DNA of 64,000 bases from Lysobacter enzymogenes (GTDB taxonomy: Bacteria > Pseudomonadota > Gammaproteobacteria > Xanthomonadales > Xanthomonadaceae). The notes under the pieces were generated by a model that was given only the letters and a program-made list of their open reading frames with translations, ran no database searches and had not been told where the DNA came from. The translations under genes were made by a program, and so were the position numbers. The stretch is taken from positions 41,424 through 105,423 of the forward strand of contig NZ_FNOG01000010.1 of assembly GCF_900106525.1 (NCBI RefSeq). The letters are read 5' to 3'. Of this stretch, positions 1 through 9,149 are shown in pieces. How positions within the stretch are numbered: the stretch's first letter is position 1; each line of letters opens with the position of its first letter.

Positions 1-53
1 CGCTTACGGCGCGACCTGCTGCAACGCGGTCGCGGCTTGCGCCGCTCCTACAG
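1..53 (-). repeat. REP-like palindromic repeat unit, edge copy
   Basis: This half-element of the GTAGGAGCGGCGCGAGCC repeat family is read on the minus strand. It is the exact reverse complement of 8972-9024, 53 bases without a mismatch. It may continue beyond the left edge of the window. Confidence 0.75.
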
Positions 54-88
54 GGAGCGGGCGTTGCATGCGTTGGTGGCGTGGGGCT

Positions 89-793
89 TCAATCCGCCGC
101 GCCTTGCGACCAACGCGCCACGGCGCGTTCCAGCGCGCCGCTGTCGCGGATCGCTACGTGGCGGTAGCGCAGGGCGATCCAGCCGCGTTGTTCCCAGGCT
201 TTGAGCTGTTTGCTCACGCTCTGGCGGGTCGCGCCGAGCATGTTGGCCAGGTCGTCCTGCGGCAGCGGCAGGTCGATCAGGCGGCCTTCGTCGCGCTCCA
301 CGCCGTACACCTGCGCCAGTTCCAGCAGGCGCTTGCCCAGGCGCGCGGCCAGCGGCAGGCTCAGCGCGTCTTCGACGTATTCCAGCGCGGTGCGCAGCTT
401 GCGGCACAGCAGCCGGGTGAAGCCGCGGTATAGCTCAGGATGCTGCTCCAGCAGCGCCAGGAAGCGCGTTCGCGGCAGCAGCAGGATCTCGCTGTCGCCG
501 GCGGCGCGCGCGTCCTGCGGGCGCGGCTCGCCGTCGAACATCGACACTTCGCCGAACCAACTGCCGGGTTCGAACTGCACGATCAACATCTCGCGCCCGC
601 CCGCGGTCGGCACGCTCAGGCGGATGCGGCCGCTGACGACGCTGTACAGGCCTTCGGCGGCGTCGCCGCGCGCGTACAGCAGCTCGCCGTCGCGCAGGCG
701 CCGGCGCACCGACATCGCTTGCAGATGCGCGACCACCTGCGGCGATAGATCGCGCAGCCAGGGGTCGGCGGGCAGGGCGGCGGGTTCGGTCAT
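89..793 (-). CDS. Crp/Fnr-family transcriptional regulator
   Basis: This 234-residue protein has the size and layout of a Crp/Fnr regulator. Residues about 20-135 form a cyclic-nucleotide-binding-like beta-roll (GRIRLSV, PGSWFGEVSMFDGEPR), followed by a long dimerisation helix. The C-terminal winged helix has the recognition stretch LANMLGATRQSVSKQLKAW near residues 185-203. There is no Fnr-type N-terminal cysteine cluster, so oxygen sensing through an iron-sulfur cluster is unlikely. The ligand is unknown. It is divergent from the transporter gene at 1110. No strong Shine-Dalgarno (SD) site precedes its start. Confidence 0.85.
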   Translation of the reverse strand: MTEPAALPADPWLRDLSPQVVAHLQAMSVRRRLRDGELLYARGDAAEGLYSVVSGRIRLSVPTAGGREMLIVQFEPGSWFGEVSMFDGEPRPQDARAAGDSEILLLPRTRFLALLEQHPELYRGFTRLLCRKLRTALEYVEDALSLPLAARLGKRLLELAQVYGVERDEGRLIDLPLPQDDLANMLGATRQSVSKQLKAWEQRGWIALRYRHVAIRDSGALERAVARWSQGAAD

Positions 794-1109
794 GCGCGGC
801 GGACGGCGGGGCTCGCAGGCGGAGGGCGGCCGGCCGATTGTGGCCCAGCGCGGCGCCGGTGTCCGCTCGTGCGCGCGCGGCCGTCGCGGGACGGCTAGGA
901 TCGGGTATCGGGGCCGGCGTTCGGATCGGGCTTTCGCAGCGGGCCGGCCGCCGCAGTGCGTCGGTCGAGCGCGGGTGGCCAGCGAAGGCGCGCCGGCGCC
1001 GAATCGCGGCCTCGCAGCGGCTTACCCGCATCGCAGCGATGCGGAGAACGCGGCATCGATCCGGGCTCCACCGCCCGCAATTGCAGACACCCACCACAAG
1101 GAGGCGTTC
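794..1109. promoter_or_regulatory. Divergent intergenic region with a 9-bp dyad
   Basis: No gene is seen here. The clearest structure is a tight dyad at 1026-1044, CCGCATCGC-A-GCGATGCGG, with nine perfect pairs and one central base. It lies about 65 bases before the transporter start and could be an operator or a small hairpin. TAGGAT near 896-901 is a weak -10-like hexamer without a clear -35. A binding role for the neighbouring Crp-like protein is not supported, because no TGTGA-N6-TCACA site is visible. Confidence 0.35.
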
Positions 1110-1997
1110 GTGCAGGACAGCATACTGCTCAAGATCGGTCTGCCGCTGGCCATCGCCATCATCATGTGTGGCATCGGCCTGACCCTGCGCGGCGAAGACT
1201 TCCGCCAGATCGCGCAGCGGCCGCGGCCGGTCGCGGTCGGCCTGCTCGGCCATTACCTGCTGCTGCCGCTGCTGGGCTTCGCGACCGCGTGGCTGGTCGT
1301 GCGCTCCGGCGGCCCGGGCGCGGTCGAATTCGCGATCGGCTTCGTCCTGGTCGCGGCCTGCCCCAGCGGCAGCAGCTCCAATGCGCTGACCTATCTGGCG
1401 CGCGGCAACGTCGCCCTGGCGGTCACCCTGACCGTGATCAGCGCCTTGGTCACCTTCCTCAGCGTGCCCTTGCTGGTCGAACTGGCCCTGCGCTGGTTCG
1501 GCGGCGAGGCGCGCAGCATCCGCCTGCCGTTCGGCCAGACCGTGCTGCACCTGGCCGCGCTGGTGCTGGCGCCGGTGTTGGCCGGCATGGCCTTGCGCCG
1601 GTTCGCGCCGGCGTTCGCGCTGAAAGTGGAACCGTGGGTCAGCCGGTTCGCGCTGGGCCTGTTGCTGCTGCTGATCGTGGCGATCTGCATCACCCAGCGC
1701 GCGGTGCTGGCGCGCAGCCTGGGCGAACTCGGCCCGGCGGCGCTGGCGATGGGCGCGGCGGCGATCGGCGGCGGCTTCGCGCTCGGCCGCATCGCCCGGC
1801 TCGGCCTGCGCGATGCGATCACCGTGGGCATGGAGGTGGGGGTGCAGAACAGCACCCTGGCGATCGTGATCGCGCTGACCTTGCTGAACTCGCCGGCGGT
1901 GGCAGTGCCGGCGGCGATCTACGGCCTGCTGATGTACCTGCCGGCGTTCGCCGCGGTGTGGCTGGGCCGGCGCGCGGTGGCGCGCTCGCAAGCGTAA
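1110..1997 (+). CDS. Bile acid:sodium symporter (BASS) family transporter
   Basis: This 295-residue inner-membrane protein has about nine hydrophobic segments. The BASS signature is clear at ACPSGSSSNALTYLARGN, followed by a helix-rich second half (MEVGVQNSTLAIV) that mirrors it, as expected of the two inverted repeats. Such proteins move organic anions with sodium; the substrate here cannot be read from sequence. I chose the GTG at 1110 because AAGGAGG lies at 1098-1104, five bases upstream. The frame stays open upstream to position 201, but that stretch is arginine-rich and unlike protein. Confidence 0.85.
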   Translation: MQDSILLKIGLPLAIAIIMCGIGLTLRGEDFRQIAQRPRPVAVGLLGHYLLLPLLGFATAWLVVRSGGPGAVEFAIGFVLVAACPSGSSSNALTYLARGNVALAVTLTVISALVTFLSVPLLVELALRWFGGEARSIRLPFGQTVLHLAALVLAPVLAGMALRRFAPAFALKVEPWVSRFALGLLLLLIVAICITQRAVLARSLGELGPAALAMGAAAIGGGFALGRIARLGLRDAITVGMEVGVQNSTLAIVIALTLLNSPAVAVPAAIYGLLMYLPAFAAVWLGRRAVARSQA

Positions 1998-2068
1998 TGA
2001 GCGCGGCAGGAAGCCGCACGCGAAGGACGACAGCGGGACGGCGGCGATGCGCGCCGCCCCGCGCGCGC

Positions 2069-2950
2069 TCAGCGCCAGTCGATGTGGCCGCGCACCACGT
2101 TGCTGACCCGGCCGCCCGACCAGACTTCGCCGTCGGCGTCCACGCGCAGTTGCAGGCGCGCGTCGAAGCCGACTTCGCGGCCCTGGCTGACGGTGTAGCG
2201 GCCCTCGCGCCCCGGCAGCGCGTCGTTGTGCTTGAGCCACGCGGCGAGCGTGGCGTTGGCCGCGCCGGAGGCGGCGTCCTCGAACTGCGCCGGCGCGCCG
2301 ACGAAGGCGCGCACCACCAGGTCGTAGTCCTGGCCGGCGTCGGCGCGCGCGAACGCGCACAGGCCCATGCTCTCGGTGCTTTCGGCCAGCCGGCCGATCG
2401 CCGCCCAATCGGGCTGGGCGCTGCGCAGCGCGGCTTCGTCGCGCAATTCGGCCAGCCACCAGCGGCGGCCGCCGTCCATCAGCGCCGGCGCCAGCGCGCC
2501 CAAGGGCAGATCGCGCAAAGCCGCGCTCAGGCGCGGATCGGCCGCGTCGGCGGTTTCGACCACGCGCGCGCGCGGCGTGCGCACCGCGATCATGCGCGCC
2601 TCGCCTTCGCCCGACACCGCCAAGGGCAGCAGCCCGGCCACGCCTTCCTGCACCAGCACGCCGTCCACCGGCGCGGCCAGGCCGGCTTCCAGCACCACGC
2701 AGGCAGTGCCGACACTGGGATGGCCGGCGAAGGGCACTTCGCGGCGCGGGCTGAACATACGGATGCGATAGCTGGCGCCGGGCTGGGTCGGCGCGAACAC
2801 GAAAGTGGTTTCCGGCAGCCGGGTCCAGCGGGCGATGGCCTGCATGGCGGCATCGTCGAGGCCTTCGGCATCGAGGACCACGGCCAGCGGGTTGCCGGCG
2901 CCGGGGCGGTCGGCGAAGACGTCCAGTTGCAGATAGCGGCGTTGCGTCAT
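2069..2950 (-). CDS. PhzF-family isomerase/epimerase-like protein
   Basis: This 293-residue protein has the two-lobed PhzF/diaminopimelate-epimerase-like fold signatures. The N-terminal part reads QLDVFADRPGAGNPLAVV. Then come RLPETTFVFAP, with the conserved Glu used as the PhzF general acid/base, FAGHPSVGTA, and the second-lobe EDAASGAANATLAAWL. Characterised relatives isomerise small metabolites, for example in phenazine synthesis, but most genomic copies have unknown substrates. No phenazine genes are nearby, so the name phzF is not justified. The ATG at 2950 gives the usual family length. It is divergent from lysAC. Confidence 0.85.
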   Translation of the reverse strand: MTQRRYLQLDVFADRPGAGNPLAVVLDAEGLDDAAMQAIARWTRLPETTFVFAPTQPGASYRIRMFSPRREVPFAGHPSVGTACVVLEAGLAAPVDGVLVQEGVAGLLPLAVSGEGEARMIAVRTPRARVVETADAADPRLSAALRDLPLGALAPALMDGGRRWWLAELRDEAALRSAQPDWAAIGRLAESTESMGLCAFARADAGQDYDLVVRAFVGAPAQFEDAASGAANATLAAWLKHNDALPGREGRYTVSQGREVGFDARLQLRVDADGEVWSGGRVSNVVRGHIDWR

Positions 2951-3292
2951 TTCCAGGGGCGTTCCGTGAGGCCCGTGCAGGTGGCGTACAAGGGCGGGGC
3001 CAGGGAGGGAGATAGGCGGGAAAGAGGGGATTTCGACAGGTTGGCGAAAGACTTGCGGGCCGAGCGTTCGGCGGCGGTCGGGTTGGACTAGAATCGCAGC
3101 TTCGTGCCCGGCCGCCGGTTCCCACAGGCGGCCCGATTCGCAAGGACGCCGGTTGGAAGCGCGTAATTCTAGGCACGCACGACTCGCAAGTGTGGAATCC
3201 CGCCGCGTCCGTTCATCGGCCGCTGCGGGCGGATCGACCTGCCCCGGCGCGCGCCGGGCCCTACTCAAGTGGAATCGGCAACCGAGGAAATC
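2951..3292. promoter_or_regulatory. lysAC upstream region: -10-like element and GC hairpin
   Basis: No gene is visible. A TAGAAT hexamer at 3089-3094 is the best -10 candidate, with a poor -35 (GTTCGG at 3066-3071). This would leave a leader of nearly 200 bases. A perfect 16-base palindrome, CCCGGCGCGCGCCGGG, sits at 3243-3258, just before the lysAC start region. It could form a stable RNA hairpin limiting translation. I could not recognise a lysine riboswitch core. Confidence 0.35.
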
Positions 3293-5893
3293 GTGGAGAC
3301 GCAACAGACAGGCTGGGTGGTGCTCAAGTTCGGCGGTACTTCGGTATCACGCCGCAACCGTTGGGACACGATCGGACGTCTGGCTGGAAAACGTCTGCGC
3401 GAAGACGGCCGCCGCGTGCTGGTGGTGGTCTCCGCGCTGTCGGGCGTCACCAACGAGCTGCAGGCCATCGCCTACGCGCCGGCCGGCGCGGACGGCGGCC
3501 TCGCCGCGCGCTTCGCCGGTTTGGTCGAGCGCCACCGCAGCTTCTGCGCCGAGCTCGGCCTGGATCCCGACCGCGTGCTCGGCGAACGCCTGGCGAAACT
3601 GGTTGCGCTGGAAACCGATCCGCGCGCGGCCGGCCGCGCGCTGGACTGGCAGGCCGAGGTGCTGGGGCAGGGCGAGTTGCTGTCGTCCACCTTGGGCGCC
3701 GCCTATCTGCGCTCGCAGGGGCTGGACTTCGGTTGGTGCGATGCGCGCGAATGGCTCGACGCGGTTTCGCTGCCCAACGCCAGCGAGTGGGCGCAGCGGC
3801 TGTCGGTGAACTGCCGCCACCACGCCGAACCCGGCTTCGTCGAGCGCTTCAGCGCGCAGCCCACGCAGATGCTGATCACCCAGGGCTTCATCGCCCGCCA
3901 CGGCGACGGCGGCACCGCGATTCTCGGCCGCGGTGGCTCGGACACCTCGGCCGCGTACTTCGGCGCGCTGCTCAAGGCCCAGCGCGTGGAGATCTGGACC
4001 GACGTGCCGGGCATGTTCAGCGCCAACCCGCGCGAAGTGCCCGAGGCGCGCCTGCTGGCGCGGCTGGATTACGCCGAAGCCCAGGAAATCGCCACCACCG
4101 GCGCGAAAGTGCTGCACCCGCGCTCGATCGCGCCGTGCCGCGACGCCGGCGTGCCGATGGCGATCCTCGACACCGAGCGCTTCGACCTGCCCGGCACCCG
4201 CATCGACGCCAGCGCCGCCACGGTGCCGGGCGTGAAAGCGATCAGCCGCCGCAACGGCATCGTGCTGGTGTCGATGGAAAGCATCGGCATGTGGCAGCAG
4301 GTCGGCTTCCTCGCCGACGTGTTCGAGCGGTTCAAGCGGCATGGGCTGTCGATCGACCTGATCGGTTCGTCTGAAACGAACGTGACGGTCTCGCTGGATC
4401 CGAGCGAGAATTTGGTCAACAGCAACGTGCTCGAAGCGCTGTCGGCCGACCTGGCCGAGGTGTGCCGGGTCAAGGTGATCGCGCCGTGCGCGGCGATCAC
4501 CCTGGTCGGCCGCGGCATGCGCTCGCTGCTGCACCGGCTCTCCGACATCTGGGCCGCGTTCGGGCGCGAGCGCGTGCACCTGATCTCGCAGTCGTCCAAC
4601 GATTTGAACCTGACCTTCGTCATCGACGAAGCCGACGCCGACGGCCTGCTGCCGCATCTGCACCACGAGTTGATCCGCGGCGGCGCCATGCCGGTGCGCG
4701 ACGACAGCGTGTTCGGCCCGAGCTGGCGCGAGATTTCCGAAGGCAAGCCGCAGCGCGCCGCGCCGTGGTGGCAGGCGCAGCGTTCGCGCCTGCTGGCGAT
4801 GGCCGCCGCCGGCACCCCGCGTTATGTCTACGACCTGGCCACGGTGCGCGAACGCGCCCGCGCGCTGATCGGCACCGCCGCGGTCGATCGCTGCTTCTAC
4901 GCGATGAAGGCCAACTCGCACCCGGCGGTGCTGCGCGCCATCGTCGGCGAAGGCTTCGGCCTGGAATGCGTGTCGCTGGCCGAGATCGAGCGGGTGTTCC
5001 AGGCGATCCCGCACATGGCGCCCGAGCGGGTGCTGTTCACCCCCAGCTTCGCCCCGCGCCACGAGTACGAGGCCGCGCTCGCGCGCGGCGCCATCGTCAC
5101 CCTCGACAACGTCGAGGCGCTCAAGCGCTGGCCCGAGACCTTCCGCGGCCGCACCCTGTGGCTGCGCCTGGACCTGGGCCACGGCGAAGGCCATCACGAG
5201 AAAGTGCGCACCGGCGGCGCGGCGGCCAAGTTCGGCCTGCCGCTGGCGCGCTTCGATGCGTTCGTCGAAGAGGCGCGCAAGCTCGGCGTGCGCATCAGCG
5301 GCCTGCACGCGCACCTGGGCAGCGGCATCGACGATCCGCAGCACTGGCGCGGCGTCTACGCCAGCCTGGCCGGGCTGGCCGACAGCGTCGGCACCATCGA
5401 GACCATCGACATCGGCGGCGGCCTGCCGGTGGCCTACACGCCGGAAGCGCGCGAGTTCGACCTCAACCTGTGGCGCGCCGGGCTGGACGAGATCAAGGCC
5501 GCGTATCCGCGTTATGGCCTGATCATCGAGCCGGGCCGTTACCTGGTGGCCGAAAGCGGCGTGCTGCTGCTGTCGGTCACCCAGGTGGTGGAGAAGGACG
5601 GCGTGCGCCGGATCGGCTGCGACGCGGGCATGAACGCGCTGATGCGTCCGGCCATGTACGAGGCCTACCACGGCATCCACAACCTCGGCCGCATCGACGA
5701 CACCGACACCGCCGCGTTCGATGTGGTCGGCCCGGTGTGCGAGAGCAGCGACGTGATCGGCCGCGCGCGGCTGCTGCCGAAGGCGACCGAAGAAGGCGAC
5801 GTGATTTTGGTCGCCGACGCCGGCGCCTACGGCATGGCCATGGCCAATACCTACAACCTGCGCGCGCTGCCGGTCGAGGAGGCGCTCGGATGA
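3293..5893 (+). CDS. lysAC: Bifunctional aspartate kinase / diaminopimelate decarboxylase
   Basis: This fusion catalyses the first and last steps of lysine synthesis, as in Xanthomonas and relatives. The N-terminal half is aspartokinase, with KFGGTSVS near residue 13, GRGGSDTSA, and two C-terminal ACT-like regulatory segments ending near residue 470. From about residue 500 comes a PLP-dependent LysA domain: the YAMKANSH lysine at residue 539, the GGGLPV phosphate-binding loop, IEPGRYL and CDAGMN. The GTG at 3293 follows AGGA at 3285-3288; an in-frame GTG at 3269 would add eight residues but lacks an SD site. Its stop overlaps a 24-codon ORF that leads into murL, suggesting one transcript. Confidence 0.95.
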   Translation: METQQTGWVVLKFGGTSVSRRNRWDTIGRLAGKRLREDGRRVLVVVSALSGVTNELQAIAYAPAGADGGLAARFAGLVERHRSFCAELGLDPDRVLGERLAKLVALETDPRAAGRALDWQAEVLGQGELLSSTLGAAYLRSQGLDFGWCDAREWLDAVSLPNASEWAQRLSVNCRHHAEPGFVERFSAQPTQMLITQGFIARHGDGGTAILGRGGSDTSAAYFGALLKAQRVEIWTDVPGMFSANPREVPEARLLARLDYAEAQEIATTGAKVLHPRSIAPCRDAGVPMAILDTERFDLPGTRIDASAATVPGVKAISRRNGIVLVSMESIGMWQQVGFLADVFERFKRHGLSIDLIGSSETNVTVSLDPSENLVNSNVLEALSADLAEVCRVKVIAPCAAITLVGRGMRSLLHRLSDIWAAFGRERVHLISQSSNDLNLTFVIDEADADGLLPHLHHELIRGGAMPVRDDSVFGPSWREISEGKPQRAAPWWQAQRSRLLAMAAAGTPRYVYDLATVRERARALIGTAAVDRCFYAMKANSHPAVLRAIVGEGFGLECVSLAEIERVFQAIPHMAPERVLFTPSFAPRHEYEAALARGAIVTLDNVEALKRWPETFRGRTLWLRLDLGHGEGHHEKVRTGGAAAKFGLPLARFDAFVEEARKLGVRISGLHAHLGSGIDDPQHWRGVYASLAGLADSVGTIETIDIGGGLPVAYTPEAREFDLNLWRAGLDEIKAAYPRYGLIIEPGRYLVAESGVLLLSVTQVVEKDGVRRIGCDAGMNALMRPAMYEAYHGIHNLGRIDDTDTAAFDVVGPVCESSDVIGRARLLPKATEEGDVILVADAGAYGMAMANTYNLRALPVEEALG

Positions 5894-5964
5894 GCGCCGC
5901 CCCGACCCACGACCCCGCGATGGCGCGGCGCGCGACCGTTTCGATTTCGAGAGTGAACCTGTGA
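5890..5964 (+). CDS. Possible 24-residue coupling ORF between lysAC and murL
   Basis: This ORF starts with ATG overlapping the lysAC stop (ATGA at 5890-5893). It ends with TGA overlapping the murL GTG start (GTGA at 5961-5964). The 24-residue product is rich in Ala, Arg and Ser and resembles nothing I know. The precise overlap at both ends suggests a translational relay, because murL has no convincing SD site of its own. It could equally be chance. Confidence 0.3.
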   Translation: MSAAPTHDPAMARRATVSISRVNL

Positions 5965-7406
5965 GCGATCAATTCCAACGCGACGCCGTGCGCGCCTTCC
6001 GTTTCGTGCGCTGCGGCCTGGATGCCCGCACCGGCGCGGCCGAACTGGTCTACGCCTTCGACGACGGCCCGGAGCTGATCGAAACCGTCACTGTGCCCGG
6101 TGCGCCGTTCGCGCTGGATGCGGCGCGCAGCGCGGCGGTCGAACGCATGCTGCGGCTGCTGCATCTGATCGCCGGCGTGAGCTATTACAAGGCCGCGGTG
6201 CCGGAAGAGATCCGCATCGATACGTATGCCATCGATGCCGATACTGCGGCGCTGCTGGAGCTGATCTATGTCAACGGGCTGGGCGAGTTCGCTTATCGCA
6301 ATGGGCTGAACCTGCACGGCAAGATCAAGTTTCCGGTGGGGCCCTCACCCCAGCCCTCTCCCGCGAGCGGGAGAGAGAGCAGTGGCGCAGCCCTTTCCGA
6401 AGAACACCCTCTCCCGCTTGCGGGAGAGGGCCGGGGTGAGGGCCTCGCGCCGTCGCTCGGCCTGCGCGAACACGCCCTGGTCGCCATCGGCGGCGGCAAG
6501 GATTCGCTGGTCAGCATCGAAGCGCTGCGCGCGCTCGGCGTCGAACAGACCGTGACCTGGATCGGCGGCTCGCAACTGATCAAAGCCTGCGCCGAGCGCA
6601 CCGGCCTGGCCACGCTCAACCTCGGCCGCGCGCTGGCGCCGCAGTTGTTCGAGTACAACCGTCAGGGCGCGTACAACGGCCACATCCCGGTGACGGTGGT
6701 GAACTCGGCGATCATGGCCCTGGCCGCGCTGCTGCGCGGCGTCGACCAGGTGGTGTTCTCCAACGAGCGCTCGGCCAGCTACGGCAGCGTGATCGAAGGC
6801 ACCGGCGAGGTGAACCACCAGTGGTCGAAGGGCTGGGCCTGCGAGCAGGCGTTCGGCGAATACCTGCAAAAGCACGTGGCCGCGGACCTGCGCTATTACT
6901 CGCTGCTGCGGCCGCTGAGCGAGCTGGCGGTGGCGCGGCAGTTCGCGCGCGGCGATCGCTACGACGCGCATTTCAGCAGCTGCAATCGCAATTTCCATAT
7001 TCTCGGCGAGCGGCCGGCGAGCCGTTGGTGCGGGGTGTGCCCGAAATGCCACTTCGTGTTCCTGGCGTTGGCGCCTTTCATGACCAAGCCTCGGTTGGTG
7101 TCGATCTTCGGCCGCAACCTGCTCGACGATCCTGCCCAGACCGACGGCTTCGACGCGCTGCTGGAATACCGCAACCACAAGCCGTTCGAATGCGTCGGCG
7201 AAGGCCGCGAATCGCGCGCGGCGATGGCGGCGCTGGCCGAGCGCGCGGAGTGGCGCGAGGATGCGCTGGTCGAGCGCTTCGCGCGCGAGATCCGTCCGCA
7301 GCTGGTGGGCGAGGAGCTGCGCATCGAGCCGCTGCTGGCGCTGGAAGGCGAGCACCGCGTGCCGCCGGCGCTGTGGGAGCGCCTGCGTGCGTATCTCGCA
7401 GCTTGA
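5961..7406 (+). CDS. murL: UDP-MurNAc-L-alanyl-L-glutamate epimerase
   Basis: MurL converts the terminal L-Glu of UDP-MurNAc-L-Ala-L-Glu to D-Glu, replacing the glutamate racemase route with MurD2. This pathway was described in Xanthomonas. The 481-residue protein has the family's PP-loop-like [11 protein letters not shown] at residues 175-185, SNERSASYG, and the cysteine-containing [10 protein letters not shown]. It starts with GTG coupled to the preceding small ORF and overlaps murD2 by 20 bases. Residues about 127-162 are an oddity: they are encoded by a palindromic repeat inserted in frame (6341-6443) just before the nucleotide-binding loop. All flanking motifs are intact, so the gene is probably functional. 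Confidence 0.9.
   Translation: MSDQFQRDAVRAFRFVRCGLDARTGAAELVYAFDDGPELIETVTVPGAPFALDAARSAAVERMLRLLHLIAGVSYYKAAVPEEIRIDTYAIDADTAALLELIYVNGLGEFAYRNGLNLHGKIKFPVGPSPQPSPASGRESSGAALSEEHPLPLAGEGRGEGLAPSLGLREHALVAIGGGKDSLVSIEALRALGVEQTVTWIGGSQLIKACAERTGLATLNLGRALAPQLFEYNRQGAYNGHIPVTVVNSAIMALAALLRGVDQVVFSNERSASYGSVIEGTGEVNHQWSKGWACEQAFGEYLQKHVAADLRYYSLLRPLSELAVARQFARGDRYDAHFSSCNRNFHILGERPASRWCGVCPKCHFVFLALAPFMTKPRLVSIFGRNLLDDPAQTDGFDALLEYRNHKPFECVGEGRESRAAMAALAERAEWREDALVERFAREIRPQLVGEELRIEPLLALEGEHRVPPALWERLRAYLAA
6341..6443. repeat. BIME-like paired palindrome inside murL
   Basis: Two 24-base arms, 6341-6364 and 6420-6443, are inverted copies matching at 23 of 24 positions; both carry CCCTCACCCC and CCTCTCCCGC. 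Each end also folds alone: CTCTCCCGC-GA-GCGGGAGAG on the left and CCCTCTCCCGC-TT-GCGGGAGAGGG on the right. The layout is that of a mobile REP doublet. It lies within coding sequence and is read through without a stop, encoding a Pro/Gly/Ser-rich stretch unlike the rest of MurL. Confidence 0.8.
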
Positions 7407-8799
7407 CGGCCAGCGCGTCGCGCTGTGGGGCTGGGGCCGCGAAGGCCGCGCCGCCTACCGCGCGATCCGTGCGCGCCTGCCGCAGCTCGAACTGACCCTG
7501 TTCTGCTCGGTCGATGAGGCCGCCGACGCGCGCGGCCTGCACGATCCGCGACTGATAGTGGAAACCGCCGCCAGCGCCGAGCGCCTGGGCGGGTTCGAAT
7601 GGGTCGTCAAATCGCCGGGCATCAGCCCGTATCGCGCCGAAGCGCTGGCCGCGGCGGAGCAAGGCGCGCGCCTGATCGGCGGCACCGCGCTGTGGTTCGG
7701 CGAACACGCCGCGCAGCGCGGCGGCGGACGCACCGTCTGCGTCACCGGCACCAAGGGCAAGAGCACCACGACTTCGCTGCTGGCGCATCTGCTGCGCGCC
7801 GACGGCCACCGCACCGCGCTGGCCGGCAACATCGGCCTGCCGCTGCTGGAAACCCTGGACGCGCTGGATTCGCCGCAGCCGCCGCAGTTCTGGGCGATCG
7901 AACTGTCGAGCTACCAGACCGGCGACGTCGGCCTGGGCGGGGCGCGGCCGGACGTGGCAGTGGCGCTCAACATCTATCCCGAACATCTCGACTGGCACGG
8001 CTCGCAGGCGCGCTACGTCGAAGACAAGCTGCGCCTGCTGACCCAGGGCCGACCGCGCATCGCCGTGCTCAATGCCGCCGATCCGGTGCTGTCGGCGCTG
8101 GAACTGCCCGACAGCGAAATCCACTGGTTCGGCAACGAAGCCGGCTGGCATCTGCGCGGCGATGCGCTGTGGCGCGGCGACCGCGAAATCATGGACACCG
8201 CATCGCTGCCGCTGCCGGGCCGCCACAACCGCGGCAACTTGTGCGCGGTGCTGACCGCGATCGAAGCGCTCGGCCTCGACGCCGCGCCGCTGGCGCCGGC
8301 CGCGGCGAGCTTCAAGCCGCTGCCGAACCGGTTGCAGCCGATCGGCGAACGCGACGGCGTCGCCTACGTCAACGATTCGATCAGCACCACGCCGCACGCG
8401 ACGCTGGCGGCGCTGGACTGTTACGCGGGCAAGCGCATCGCGCTGTTGGTCGGCGGCCACGACCGCGGCATCGACTGGCACGGCTTCGCCGAGGCGATGC
8501 GCACGCGCGCGCCGCTGGCCATCGTCACGATGGGCGAGAACGGGCCGCGCATCCACGCGCTGCTGGAAGCGGTGGCGGGCGAGGGCGGCTTCGCCCTGAG
8601 TGCGGCGCGCGACCTCGCCGACGCGATGGCCCAGGCCCGCGCCGCGCTCGGCGCGCAGGGCGGCGTGGTGCTGCTGTCGCCGGGCGCGCCGAGCTACGGC
8701 CCGTATCGCGATTACGTCGCGCGCGGCAGGCATTTCGCTGAACTGTCCGGGTTCGATCCCGATACGATCAGCGCGATCGCGGGCATCGGCATCGCCTGA
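7387..8799 (+). CDS. murD2: UDP-N-acetylmuramoyl-L-alanine--L-glutamate ligase
   Basis: MurD2 adds L-Glu to UDP-MurNAc-L-Ala with ATP; MurL then epimerises the product. The 470-residue protein has the Mur-ligase order: an N-terminal Rossmann domain ([13 protein letters not shown]), the ATP loop GTKGKSTTT at residues 121-129, then [23 protein letters not shown], and a C-terminal domain with [16 protein letters not shown] and [10 protein letters not shown]. The GTG at 7387 lies within the 3' end of murL, a 20-base overlap that implies coupled translation. Ordinary MurD has the same fold, but the murL neighbour decides in favour of MurD2. Confidence 0.9.
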   Translation: MRISQLDGQRVALWGWGREGRAAYRAIRARLPQLELTLFCSVDEAADARGLHDPRLIVETAASAERLGGFEWVVKSPGISPYRAEALAAAEQGARLIGGTALWFGEHAAQRGGGRTVCVTGTKGKSTTTSLLAHLLRADGHRTALAGNIGLPLLETLDALDSPQPPQFWAIELSSYQTGDVGLGGARPDVAVALNIYPEHLDWHGSQARYVEDKLRLLTQGRPRIAVLNAADPVLSALELPDSEIHWFGNEAGWHLRGDALWRGDREIMDTASLPLPGRHNRGNLCAVLTAIEALGLDAAPLAPAAASFKPLPNRLQPIGERDGVAYVNDSISTTPHATLAALDCYAGKRIALLVGGHDRGIDWHGFAEAMRTRAPLAIVTMGENGPRIHALLEAVAGEGGFALSAARDLADAMAQARAALGAQGGVVLLSPGAPSYGPYRDYVARGRHFAELSGFDPDTISAIAGIGIA

Positions 8800-8832
8800 G
8801 CATCCAGCCCGCGACATCGCGGCGTAGCATTC

Positions 8833-8931
8833 CTGTAGGAGCGGCGCGAGCCGCGACTGCGACAACGCAACCACGTCGAAACCTGCGCGGAAGTTGCGTT
8901 GTCGCGGTCGCGGCTCGCGCCGCTCCTACAG
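8833..8931. repeat. REP-like doublet (inverted pair)
   Basis: CTGTAGGAGCGGCGCGAGCC starts at 8833 and its inverted partner, GGCTCGCGCCGCTCCTACAG, ends at 8931. Both carry the adjoining GCGAC and GTTGCGTTGTCG segments. It is one of several copies between murD2 and ispB. Confidence 0.85.
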
Positions 8932-8971
8932 TCGGACTTCGCACACCATCGCCGCCTGCAACGGCCGCTGC

Positions 8972-9059
8972 CTGTAGGAGCGGCGCAAGCCGCGACCGCG
9001 TTGCAGCAGGTCGCGCCGTAAGCGTGGTGACGCGGTCGCGGCTCGCGCCGCTCCTACAA
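8972..9059. repeat. REP-like doublet, second copy
   Basis: This is an inverted pair of the same family, CTGTAGGAGCGGCGCAAGCC at 8972 and its partner ending in CTCCTACA at 9058. The first 53 bases recur exactly, inverted, at the left edge of the window. The stretch 8800-9149 otherwise holds only the leader of the next gene. Confidence 0.85.
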
Positions 9060-9149
9060 GGAGCGGCCGCTGCATCGTCGCGGCGGGCCGTCACACCGGA
9101 TTGCCCTGGCCGCGCTACTCTGCGCCGACGCCTACCCAGGAGCCTCGCC

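Noticed and set aside
3095-3292. A lysine riboswitch in the lysAC leader.
   Set aside because: I could not find the conserved core segments; only a GC palindrome is clear.
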